A stretch of 14,145 nucleotides of DNA from TMED27 sp045106175 (GTDB lineage: Bacteria; Pseudomonadota; Alphaproteobacteria; Micavibrionales; Micavibrionaceae): contig JBGCEF010000088.1 in assembly GCA_045106175.1 (NCBI GenBank), positions 1 through 14,145 of the forward strand, read 5' to 3'. The notes below the pieces were generated by a model. It did not search any database, was not told the origin of the DNA, and saw only the letters and a list, made by a program, of their open reading frames with translations. The position numbers and the translations under genes were made by a program. Shown piece after piece: positions 7,321 through 14,121 of this stretch (position 1 is its first letter; each line of letters starts with the position of its first letter).

Positions 7321-7893
7321 TTATTGGCCTTTAACCTTTTTCCAAAGACCGTTGAAATTAAACTTCTCATCATTTTGTTGATTTTCGTTATCCGGCTTTA
7401 GTTGCGATACTTGCCCTTCAAGATTTTGTTTCTTCTGCTGAATGGCTTGTTCACGACGCGCGCGGGCTCTATTTTCACGCTCTTTTAACTGTTCGGCTAA
7501 ACCTTCTGCCTGTTTCTGCGAATATTGACTGGTCAATAAGACTTGCGACGCTTGCTTTTGCCATTGATCGCGCTGCGATTTTAAATCTTCGATTTGTGCA
7601 TTGGCTGTTTCCAACTGATCTTCAAGCATACGAATGCGCATCTTTTGACGCTCTGCTTCCAAAAGATGATGCGCTTTTTCCAACTCTTGTTGAACGCTTG
7701 ATGCAGCCGTAGAGGACGAAGAGCCTGTATCTTGCTTCAAACCGTAACAACGTTCCAATTCCGACACGTCAATGACCCGGCGTCCGTTATTATCCAACTC
7801 ATATGAGAGCTTACCGCTATTCATAGCGCGCTGAATGGTTGATTTTGATTTACCTGTGAGTTCCCCCGCACGTTGTGCGCCAACTTTGGCCAT
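7321..7893 (-). CDS. HTH DNA-binding protein with long coiled coil
   Basis: Probable DNA-binding protein of 190 residues. The N-terminal 50 residues form an excisionase/MerR-like helix-turn-helix: AQRAGELTGKSKSTIQRAMN, then a GKLSYELDNNGRRVIDVSEL wing. A serine-rich linker (58-66) leads to a glutamine- and charge-rich helical region (about 68-165) with heptad-like leucines, expected to be a coiled coil. The C-terminus ends in FNGLWKKVKGQ. This arrangement resembles DNA-binding proteins often found beside plasmid replication genes, but no replication gene or origin is visible here, so the role is open. The start is supported by AAGGAA about eight bases upstream. The gene is flanked by its own terminator and by that of the SapC-family gene, so it is probably transcribed alone. 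Confidence 0.75.
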   Translation of the reverse strand: MAKVGAQRAGELTGKSKSTIQRAMNSGKLSYELDNNGRRVIDVSELERCYGLKQDTGSSSSTAASSVQQELEKAHHLLEAERQKMRIRMLEDQLETANAQIEDLKSQRDQWQKQASQVLLTSQYSQKQAEGLAEQLKERENRARARREQAIQQKKQNLEGQVSQLKPDNENQQNDEKFNFNGLWKKVKGQ

Positions 7894-7970
7894 CGCTCAA
7901 TTCCTTTACACTAAATTTTTGAATAATTATGCGTAGCACTTTCAAATCGCGCTTACAAGAATCCATTCCA

Positions 7971-8012
7971 TAAAAATAAACAAGGCTCTGAATAACTATA
8001 TTCAAAGCCTTG
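7971..8012 (-). terminator. Strong Rho-independent terminator after the SapC-family gene
   Basis: A 14-base stem with a single mismatch (7981-7994 with 7999-8012) and a four-base loop is followed, on the minus strand, by the T-rich TTTATTTTTA. It lies 27 bases past the SapC-family stop codon and 88 bases upstream of the HTH coiled-coil start. The opposite orientation lacks a T run. Confidence 0.85.
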
Positions 8013-8039
8013 AAATAAAATATAAAAATAAAGCTTAAA

Positions 8040-8852
8040 TTAAGCGGCTTTTTCTTCCATCTGGGAATTAAGAAGCGCGCTTAGACGCTGCCACTGGGCA
8101 CCAGAGAAAAGATGCGCATAAATGAACGGTAACCATCCTTTTTTGCGCCATTCCAAAAAGACCTTATCATCAAGCTCGGCCAATTTTTGCTCATCAATAA
8201 TTTGAAAGCCTGAGAAATTGATACGTTTGTTATTGGCAATATTGATTTGCGCTTCGCGCTCAACCAATAAACCACTATCCGCAAGGGCTTTACTAAATTC
8301 GATCGTTTGCTGGGCTGCTGCGTGATATGACTTACAAAATTCTAAAGCATTCTGTGAAAGCTGCGTCGCCTGTCCTTCACCATCAAAAAACAACTGCTCA
8401 CCTTTCTTCTCGATGATGTCATCATTCATATCAACACAAAGCGTGAGTTGATCCCCATCTGGCATTTCTGAAAAGATAAATGGATAACGACGAATATAAG
8501 CCGGAATGTATGAACTATCCAACCAGCTACCATCAGCCTGCAAAAACAAATTCTCATTATCACGAAGTCCAAGGATTGCAACCGGCGTTGCATTGCCATC
8601 GGGCGAAAACGCAATCGGGTAGAAATGGCAGACCTGCGGCATTTCTATCAAATTTACTGGAACGGCATTCACACCTTCGGTAAAATTAAAGCCAAAATTT
8701 TTCTTAAGCGCCAAATCACCATGCGCCTTTGCATCAAGGGCTGTCGGTTGCTTGTAAAAAAGCGGTAAATTAGCCGGCGCTTGCGCAGCAGCTGCGCCAT
8801 TTGTATCTGCTACTTTTTTTGTTTTGGTGTCGCTGTCGGTTTTTTTAGCCAT
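8040..8852 (-). CDS. SapC-family protein
   Basis: Member of the SapC family (Pfam PF07277), named after a Campylobacter protein encoded near surface-layer genes and common in proteobacteria; its molecular function is not established. Over 270 residues it shows the family's pattern: H44 in AKAHGDLAL, a VPVNLIEM stretch (64-71), CHFYPIAFS (75-83), the landmark GLRDNENLFLQADGSW (95-110) and YIPAYIRRYPF (115-125), then a GFQIIDEQKL segment and a C-terminal YAHLFSGAQWQRL. The first 28 residues are a lysine-, aspartate- and alanine-rich tail with no signal peptide, so the protein is probably cytoplasmic. AGGAA eight bases upstream supports the start. The downstream terminator at 7971-8012 makes it a likely single-gene unit. 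Confidence 0.88.
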   Translation of the reverse strand: MAKKTDSDTKTKKVADTNGAAAAQAPANLPLFYKQPTALDAKAHGDLALKKNFGFNFTEGVNAVPVNLIEMPQVCHFYPIAFSPDGNATPVAILGLRDNENLFLQADGSWLDSSYIPAYIRRYPFIFSEMPDGDQLTLCVDMNDDIIEKKGEQLFFDGEGQATQLSQNALEFCKSYHAAAQQTIEFSKALADSGLLVEREAQINIANNKRINFSGFQIIDEQKLAELDDKVFLEWRKKGWLPFIYAHLFSGAQWQRLSALLNSQMEEKAA

Positions 8853-8930
8853 ACTCGTTATTCCTGTTAATTAATTTCTAATGGAGTTTAACCAATTCTG
8901 CGGGGTGAATACAATCGTTAAGACATGATT

Positions 8931-8953
8931 ATGCAAGAATATTGCATATATTC
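8931..8953. promoter_or_regulatory. Overlapping inverted repeats between the SapC-family gene and the small proline-rich gene
   Basis: Two perfect six-base inverted repeats overlap here: ATGCAA/TTGCAT (8931-8947, five-base centre) and GAATAT/ATATTC (8937-8953, five-base centre). They lie in the 183-base divergent intergenic region, so a shared operator is possible, but the A+T-rich background makes chance occurrence easy. Confidence 0.25.
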
Positions 8954-9023
8954 AATCAGCATAAACCATCTTTCATTAACAAGACCTTAATAAAAATACC
9001 TTATGCTTAAATTGATCATGAAT

Positions 9024-9029
9024 AAGGAG
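9024..9029 (+). promoter_or_regulatory. Ribosome binding site that sets the start of the 81-residue protein
   Basis: A perfect AAGGAG lies six bases before the ATG at 9036, so that ATG is preferred over the in-frame ATG at 9003 or 9018, neither of which has a comparable site. Confidence 0.8.
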
Positions 9030-9035
9030 TATCAA

Positions 9036-9281
9036 ATGGGCGGTAACGATTGGGAAGCAAAATTAGCACAATTTCAACAAGAGGGTGATGAACAAACACA
9101 GCCACCCGGCCCACAATCAATTCCTGATATTCTTCGTGATCTTTTACCGAATGATCAAGGTCCGATGCAATCAACACCCGATGGGCAAGACGGCATTTGT
9201 TTGCCAGAAGATCCAATTTGCATCCCAGAAGACCCACCGCCTGAAATCATACCGGAAAAGCCACCTTTCATAGGGTCGTAA
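9036..9281 (+). CDS. Small acidic proline-rich protein of unknown function
   Basis: An 81-residue protein beginning MGGNDWEAKLAQF with an excellent ribosome binding site. The N-terminal 25 residues could form a short helix rich in glutamine and charge. The rest is low-complexity, proline- and acid-rich, with a near repeat CLPEDP / CIPEDP (65-76) that carries the only two cysteines, followed by PPPEIIPEKPP. There is no signal peptide or membrane segment and no family I recognise; it is probably disordered. It ends 78 bases before cysD on the same strand, so co-transcription is possible but not shown. Confidence 0.6.
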   Translation: MGGNDWEAKLAQFQQEGDEQTQPPGPQSIPDILRDLLPNDQGPMQSTPDGQDGICLPEDPICIPEDPPPEIIPEKPPFIGS

Positions 9282-9359
9282 TTTATATCCCTAAACCCCT
9301 TTACATTGCGCTCACACCTGTGTAATCAAGCATGCACTGGCATATTGAAGGGACTTTAG

Positions 9360-10172
9360 ATGTATAACTATCTCGATGAGCTCGAAGCTAAATCTATTTA
9401 CATCATTCGTGAAGCGTATAATAAACTCAACCCGCTTGGGATGATGTGGTCGATTGGGAAAGACTCAACGGCGCTTTTATGGATGGTGCGTAAAGCATTT
9501 TATGGCCGCGTTCCGTTTCCTGTGGCGCTCCTTGATACAGAACAAGAAATGGATGAAGTGTATGCATTCCGTGATCGTTTGATTAAAGAATGGGATTTGG
9601 ATTGTATCAACCAAATGTGCCCGCCCGAAGAAGATATGGACCAAACCCTGCCGCCAAATACACGTGCGGCAATGCGTAAAACCGAAGGTTTAAAACTTCT
9701 CCTCCAAGAGCATAATTTCAAAGGCATTTTCGGCGGTATCCGTCGCGATGAACAAGGCTTGCGTGCAAAAGAACGCGTATTTTCGCCTCGTACTATTGAT
9801 GGCTCTTGGGATTTTAAAGACCAGCCACCTGAATTCTGGGATCAATATAAAACCGAATTCCCTGAAGGCGCGCATTTGCGTGTGCATCCAATTCTACACT
9901 GGACAGAAAAAGATATCTGGCGTTATCACCAACGCGAAGGTATCCCGTTTTGCGATCTCTACCTCGCACATGACAATGAAAAAGGCGAGAAGGTGCGCTA
10001 TCGTAGCTTAGGTGAGAAAAACTTAACTTTCCCTGTGCCAAGCACTGCAAGCTCTATCGAAGAAATAATCAACGAGCTTGAGACAACGAACACAAGCGAA
10101 CGCGAAGGCCGCTCGATGGATAAAGAAACCGAGGACAGCTTCGAGAAGCTACGCGCACGCGGTTATATGTAG
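9360..10172 (+). CDS. cysD: Sulfate adenylyltransferase subunit 2 (CysD), divergent
   Basis: Catalytic small subunit of ATP sulfurylase, which with the GTPase CysN makes APS from sulfate and ATP. It is an N-type ATP pyrophosphatase: the PP-loop SIGKDST is at 31-37, GGIRRDE at 125-131, WTEKDIW at 181-187, and the family's C-terminal signature EREGRSMDKETEDSFEKLR sits near the end. At 270 residues it is about 30 shorter than E. coli CysD (302). It differs at places usually well conserved: LLDTEQEMDE where HVDTGWKFRE is normal, and RYRSLGEKNLTFPV where E. coli has RFRTLGCWPLTGAV. An AAGGGA ribosome binding site precedes the ATG. The assignment is supported by the cysNC gene downstream, separated only by a small inserted gene. 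Confidence 0.92.
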   Translation: MYNYLDELEAKSIYIIREAYNKLNPLGMMWSIGKDSTALLWMVRKAFYGRVPFPVALLDTEQEMDEVYAFRDRLIKEWDLDCINQMCPPEEDMDQTLPPNTRAAMRKTEGLKLLLQEHNFKGIFGGIRRDEQGLRAKERVFSPRTIDGSWDFKDQPPEFWDQYKTEFPEGAHLRVHPILHWTEKDIWRYHQREGIPFCDLYLAHDNEKGEKVRYRSLGEKNLTFPVPSTASSIEEIINELETTNTSEREGRSMDKETEDSFEKLRARGYM

Positions 10173-10177
10173 GAATA

Positions 10178-10447
10178 ATGAAAACAGATATTTACCAAAA
10201 AATAGAAGCGGATTTTGGGGCGAATTCTGAAAAAGCGCATGATGTTATTGATGAGTTAGATAAAACAACAAAAGGTATGGTTGATACAAATCAAATAAGA
10301 GCTTTAATTTTTGATGCAAAAGGAAATTTGGAAAGACTTAGGGAGGCTGCATTAAGCTTTAAATATAATGAAATTATAGAACAAAACCCTAATATAGATT
10401 TCCACAAAACATTCCACGAGCTTGAATTAATAAAAAAGAAAAAATGA
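10178..10447 (+). CDS. Small protein of unknown function encoded between cysD and cysNC
   Basis: An 89-residue, charged, mostly helical-looking protein. It starts five bases after cysD, and its TGA overlaps the cysNC ATG (ATGA), so it is likely translated as part of the cys operon. The segment NQIRALIFDAKGNLERLREA (38-57) resembles, from memory, a widespread family of small bacterial proteins of unknown function with an R-x-I-x-x-A-x-G-x-x-x-x-L core; that link is unconfirmed. It has a lysine-rich tail (IKKKK) and no signal peptide, cysteine or membrane segment. Its base composition is visibly more A+T-rich than the cys genes on either side, which suggests a later arrival. It could be an accessory subunit or a passenger. 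Confidence 0.7.
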   Translation: MKTDIYQKIEADFGANSEKAHDVIDELDKTTKGMVDTNQIRALIFDAKGNLERLREAALSFKYNEIIEQNPNIDFHKTFHELELIKKKK

Positions 10448-12375
10448 TGACTGAAGAAAACACAAAAAACTTGAATCAATTCCGCGTCGTGATCGTTGGT
10501 CACGTTGATCATGGGAAATCTACTCTTATTGGGCGTTTGCTCTATGACACAAAAAGCCTGCCTGAAGGCAAGTATGAGGAATTACAAGAAATTTGTAAGC
10601 GCCGCGGTACAGATGCGCTGGAATGGTCATTTGTTCTTGATGCCTTCCAAGCTGAACGCGACCAAGCCATCACAATCGACACCACTCAAATTTGGTTCTC
10701 TACTCAAGAGCGCGACTACGTCATCATTGACGCCCCCGGTCACCGTGAATTTTTAAAGAACATGGTCAGCGGCGCGGCAGCAGCGGATGCCGCAATTCTT
10801 GTAGTCGACGCCACTGAAGGCGTACGCGAACAAACCAAACGCCATGCTTACCTTCTATCGCTTCTTGGCCTACGACAGGTCGGCGTAGTTATTAATAAAA
10901 TGGACATGGTTGATCACTCCGATGAAACTTACGCAAAAGTCTCAAAAGAGGTCGACGATTACTTACAATCCATAGGCTTAAGCGCCAATTACATCGTCCC
11001 AATCTCCGCCCGCGAAGGCGACATGATCTCTGAACGCGGCGATAACATGAGCTGGTATAACGGCAAATCCCTTGTCGATGTACTGGATGCATTCGAATAT
11101 GACAGCCCACCATTATCGCGCGCCTTACGTTTTCCTGTCCAAGACGTCTACCGCTTCGGCGAAGAGCGTATCTTGGTTGGACGTGTTGAATCAGGATCAC
11201 TCAGCAAAGGCGATAAAATCCTCTTCTCCCCTACTAACGAAGAAGCGAAAATTACCTCCATCAAAACATGGCCTGAAGATTCCTCAAAAGTCACAGCAAG
11301 CGCAGGCGAGGTTACAGGCATAACGCTTGATGAACGTATTTTTGTCGAACGCGGTCATATAGGGTCACTGAGCGATAACCCGCCAATGCTTTCAAATGTT
11401 TTCCGCTCCAACATCTTCTGGCTTGCGGCAAAACCACTCAAGGTTGGAAACACTTACACCGTGCGCTACGCAACAGTCGAAGCTACCGTAACCGTACAAT
11501 CTATCGATCTCGTAATTGATACGGATAACCTTGGCCAAAATGATAAAGCAGGTGAAGTCGGCAAAAATGCAGTCGCTGAAGTTACTTTCCGCTCCCAAGA
11601 TATGCTTCCTATCGACCCTTACAGTGATAATCAGAAAATGGGCCGCTTGGTAATCTACGAAGATTACGACATTGCCGGGGGTGGTGCGATCAATATGGAT
11701 GGCTATCCCGATCAGCGCTTAACTGCGCAGCCAAAATCCGAAAATATTTACATGGTTGATTCACTCGTCTGTGATCAAACGCGCGCTGAGTTAAAAGGCC
11801 ATAATGGCGGTATCTTCTGGTTTACGGGGCTATCTGGCGCTGGAAAATCAACATTGGCGATGGCCGTTGAAAAAGCACTCTTTGAACGTGGGCTTCACAC
11901 TTATGTTCTTGATGGTGACAATGTGCGTCATGGCCTCAACCAAGACCTTGGCTTCTCTCCCGAAGACCGCACAGAAAATATTCGTCGTATTGGTGAGGTT
12001 GCTTCTCTAATGTCTGATGCAGGATTAATCGTAATCTCTGCCTTCATCTCACCCTATCAAGAAGACCGTAATCGCGCCCGTGCCGCCGCGCCCGACATGT
12101 TCAACGAGATTTATGTCTCCGCCGATTTAGAAACATGTGAAAGCCGCGATCCGAAAGGGCTCTACAAAAAAGCCCGAGCTGGTGAAATTCCTGAATTCAC
12201 CGGAATTGACTCACCCTACGAAGCGCCGACAAACCCTGAAATGGTTGTTGATACACAAAATAATGACCTCGATACATGCGTGGAACAAGTCATTCAATAT
12301 ATTGAAAAACGCGTAGGGTTAAAATCACAGGCAAAAACAAACGAACGCCCACGTGAAAAAGCCATCGCAGTTTAA
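10444..12375 (+). CDS. cysNC: Bifunctional sulfate adenylyltransferase subunit 1 / APS kinase (CysN-CysC fusion)
   Basis: Fusion of the GTPase subunit of ATP sulfurylase with APS kinase, together converting sulfate to PAPS via APS, as in NodQ. The N-terminal half shows GTPase motifs GHVDHGKST (19-27), DAPGH (96-100) and NKMD (151-154), plus the RRGTDALEWSFVLDAFQAERDQ region typical of CysN, followed by EF-Tu-like beta-barrel domains. The C-terminal kinase begins about residue 452, with P-loop GLSGAGKST (462-470), DGDNVRHGLN, FISPYQEDR and the GLYKKARAGEI, FTGID and YEAP segments of APS kinase. All expected active-site motifs are present. The first ATG overlaps the upstream stop; a second ATG follows at once. 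A stem with a T run at the stop codon may end the transcript. Confidence 0.96.
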   Translation: MMTEENTKNLNQFRVVIVGHVDHGKSTLIGRLLYDTKSLPEGKYEELQEICKRRGTDALEWSFVLDAFQAERDQAITIDTTQIWFSTQERDYVIIDAPGHREFLKNMVSGAAAADAAILVVDATEGVREQTKRHAYLLSLLGLRQVGVVINKMDMVDHSDETYAKVSKEVDDYLQSIGLSANYIVPISAREGDMISERGDNMSWYNGKSLVDVLDAFEYDSPPLSRALRFPVQDVYRFGEERILVGRVESGSLSKGDKILFSPTNEEAKITSIKTWPEDSSKVTASAGEVTGITLDERIFVERGHIGSLSDNPPMLSNVFRSNIFWLAAKPLKVGNTYTVRYATVEATVTVQSIDLVIDTDNLGQNDKAGEVGKNAVAEVTFRSQDMLPIDPYSDNQKMGRLVIYEDYDIAGGGAINMDGYPDQRLTAQPKSENIYMVDSLVCDQTRAELKGHNGGIFWFTGLSGAGKSTLAMAVEKALFERGLHTYVLDGDNVRHGLNQDLGFSPEDRTENIRRIGEVASLMSDAGLIVISAFISPYQEDRNRARAAAPDMFNEIYVSADLETCESRDPKGLYKKARAGEIPEFTGIDSPYEAPTNPEMVVDTQNNDLDTCVEQVIQYIEKRVGLKSQAKTNERPREKAIAV

Positions 12376-12387
12376 ACTGCCTTTTTT
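12367..12387 (+). terminator. Candidate terminator overlapping the cysNC stop codon
   Basis: The perfect 14-base palindrome GCAGTTTAAACTGC (12367-12380) contains the TAA stop and is followed by CTTTTTT. The usable stem is only about five G+C-containing pairs around a TTAA loop, so it is probably a modest terminator. Confidence 0.5.
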
Positions 12388-12478
12388 ATCACTGATAACG
12401 CTATTGATGCGTGCATTCAAACATGAGTGCATGTATCTTTAGTATAGATGATTGCGATACCAAAATAATGAAATTATT

Positions 12479-13327
12479 ATGACTGCTAAACCACTTCCAG
12501 ATAAAACACAAAAGCTTATCGATAACCCCAAAGCACTCTGCAATATGGTGCGTCGTGCGGCGCTTGATGCGGGTGAAATAACGCTCAAATATCTCGATAT
12601 GGCGGGCGATAGCCATATTGAAGAAAAAGCAGACGGATCCCCCGTAACGCTTGCTGATCGTGAAGCCGAAGCTTTTATTCAAATGAATTTGGAGTTAATT
12701 ACGCCTGGTATTCCGATTGTTGGTGAAGAAGCCGCCGCATTGGGTAAAGCCCCTAAAAACTTCGATCGCGATGGTTATTTCTGGATAGTTGATCCGCTAG
12801 ATGGAACAAAAGAATTCATCAATGGCGGCGGTGATTACACGGTGAATATCGCGCTTATTCATAAAGGCGAGCCCATCTTAGGCATCGTTTACGCACCCGC
12901 AAAAGGAGAGCTGTTTGCAGGTTTTGGCCCTGGAACAGCCATTCGCTGGAACGAGGAAACAGATAAGGAAAAAGAAATTTCCGTGCGCCCGACACCTAAA
13001 AGTGGCCTCGTCGTTGTCGCAAGTAAACACCACGGAGATGAAAGCAAGCTGGATAAATTTTTAGACCAGTTTAAGATTGATAAATTAATCAAGCGCGGAA
13101 GCTCGCTGAAAATTTGTATCATCGCCAATGGTAAAGCCGACCTTTACCCACGCTTTGGCCCAACATGTGAATGGGACACCGCCGCCGCGGATGCCGTTTT
13201 AAGATCCGCTGGCGGAATTATGACCGATTATGATGGCAACCCGTTAAAATATGGCGGATCGAATGAAAAATGGCTTAACCCAGAATTCATTGCCTGCTCA
13301 TTTGAATGGTTTAACATCAAGAAATAA
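12479..13327 (+). CDS. cysQ: 3'(2'),5'-bisphosphate nucleotidase CysQ
   Basis: Magnesium-dependent, lithium-sensitive-type phosphatase of the inositol monophosphatase superfamily that converts PAP (and PAPS) to AMP (and APS). It recycles the by-product of PAPS use. The 282-residue protein has all metal-binding motifs: GEE (82-84), DPLDGTKEF (105-113) and WDTAAADAVL (232-241), with SPVTLAD (54-60) upstream. The ATG at 12479 is preferred over the in-frame TTG at 12452, because the family starts near it and the added residues are uninformative; no clear ribosome binding site is seen. It lies 103 bases after cysNC, beyond a possible weak terminator, and completes the sulfate-activation cluster. 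Confidence 0.93.
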   Translation: MTAKPLPDKTQKLIDNPKALCNMVRRAALDAGEITLKYLDMAGDSHIEEKADGSPVTLADREAEAFIQMNLELITPGIPIVGEEAAALGKAPKNFDRDGYFWIVDPLDGTKEFINGGGDYTVNIALIHKGEPILGIVYAPAKGELFAGFGPGTAIRWNEETDKEKEISVRPTPKSGLVVVASKHHGDESKLDKFLDQFKIDKLIKRGSSLKICIIANGKADLYPRFGPTCEWDTAAADAVLRSAGGIMTDYDGNPLKYGGSNEKWLNPEFIACSFEWFNIKK

Positions 13328-13356
13328 CGCTTAACAGCGCACTAAAGCCTTTGCAT

Positions 13357-13971
13357 TTATAGCCATTGCAGCTTTGCAATCACACGACCTAAAATATCAA
13401 ATTCTGAACGCTTAAGAATTTGTGTTTGAAAAGATGTGTTGCACGCTGAAATACGAATTTCTGCAGGATCAGAATTTGGTACATATTCACAATGCCTTAG
13501 CATTACGCCAAAACCATCCGAAATAACAAACGCCCCCGGTGGCGATGGATTTTTATCCGACATATCAATCAAAACATGCTCACCACGTTTATAATCCGGC
13601 TCCATAAGGGTTTCTTGCACGTTATATATTTTTATCTTTTCGGGCGGCGCTTGTGTGCGTGCGGATAAAATTTCCGCCGGAATAACCCAGCTATCTTCAC
13701 TTAAATTACCATCCGGTTCTTTTAAGGTTTGTCCGCCGCTATCAAATGGCTCAAGACAATAGGCCCCTTCTGGCAAATTGCTAGCGCGCTCCCCATCAAT
13801 CGGAAGCCCGAAATATTGCCGCATAAGGTTATATTCCTGCGCCTTAATTTGTCGTGTCCCACTCAAAATCTTGCTAATTGCGGACGGCTCTAATCGTAGC
13901 GCATAGGCCAAACCAGCCTTACTTTTTGCGGGGCTACAATCAAATTGTTTTTTTAGCCATTGAGGATCCAT
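13357..13971 (-). CDS. LexA/CI-like HTH regulator with degenerate S24 peptidase domain
   Basis: Probable transcriptional repressor of 204 residues. The N-terminal helix-turn-helix of CI type is seen in SKAGLAYALRLEPSAISKIL followed by SGTRQIKAQE (17-46). The C-terminal half matches the S24 (LexA/CI) dimerisation and self-cleavage fold: IYNVQETLMEPDYKRGEHVLID (115-136), PPGAFVISDGFGVML (144-158), EIRISACN (171-178) and a final LGRVIAKLQWL. The usual G-D-S-M-x-P nucleophile motif reads E-T-L-M-E-P, with Leu122 where the catalytic serine should be. No lysine is seen at the general-base position near residue 158. So it probably binds DNA without cleaving itself, and may respond to something other than RecA. 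It is convergent with cysQ. The ATG lacks a strong ribosome binding site. Confidence 0.82.
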   Translation of the reverse strand: MDPQWLKKQFDCSPAKSKAGLAYALRLEPSAISKILSGTRQIKAQEYNLMRQYFGLPIDGERASNLPEGAYCLEPFDSGGQTLKEPDGNLSEDSWVIPAEILSARTQAPPEKIKIYNVQETLMEPDYKRGEHVLIDMSDKNPSPPGAFVISDGFGVMLRHCEYVPNSDPAEIRISACNTSFQTQILKRSEFDILGRVIAKLQWL

Positions 13972-14121
13972 GCCTTGAAGTATGTCATGACTATATGATG
14001 ATAAAAATGTCTAAAACAGAAAATGGAAATTGTTTTTTTCTATTTTGGAAACTAAAATACAACCTATAATAGATAAAAGTAACCAGATAAATATATGAAA
14101 ACTACAGCAAAAGAATAAAGC
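13972..14121. other. A+T-rich upstream region of the HTH regulator, with a candidate operator
   Basis: This 150-base region is very A+T-rich. It contains an inverted repeat with TATTTT and AAAATA arms (14041-14059, seven-base centre), about 70 bases upstream of the regulator start, which could be an autoregulatory operator. A TATAAT lies on the plus strand at 14065-14070 but without a well-spaced -35. No gene is seen here. Confidence 0.3.

Noticed and set aside
9300..9328. Promoter upstream of cysD (TTTACA, 17-base gap, TAATCA)
   Set aside because: The -35 is good but the -10 matches the consensus poorly, and upstream transcription from 9036 is equally possible.
12411..12432. Direct repeat GTGCAT, 16 bases apart, upstream of cysQ as a regulator site
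   Set aside because: The repeat is only six bases long and no partner copy is seen upstream of cysD.
13328..13339. Small hairpin CGC-TTAACA-GCG between cysQ and the regulator gene as a bidirectional terminator
   Set aside because: The stem is only three to four pairs and no T run follows in either direction.
13349..13378. Direct repeat CTTTGCA near the 3' end of the regulator gene
   Set aside because: It is seven bases long and partly inside coding sequence, so chance is the simplest explanation.
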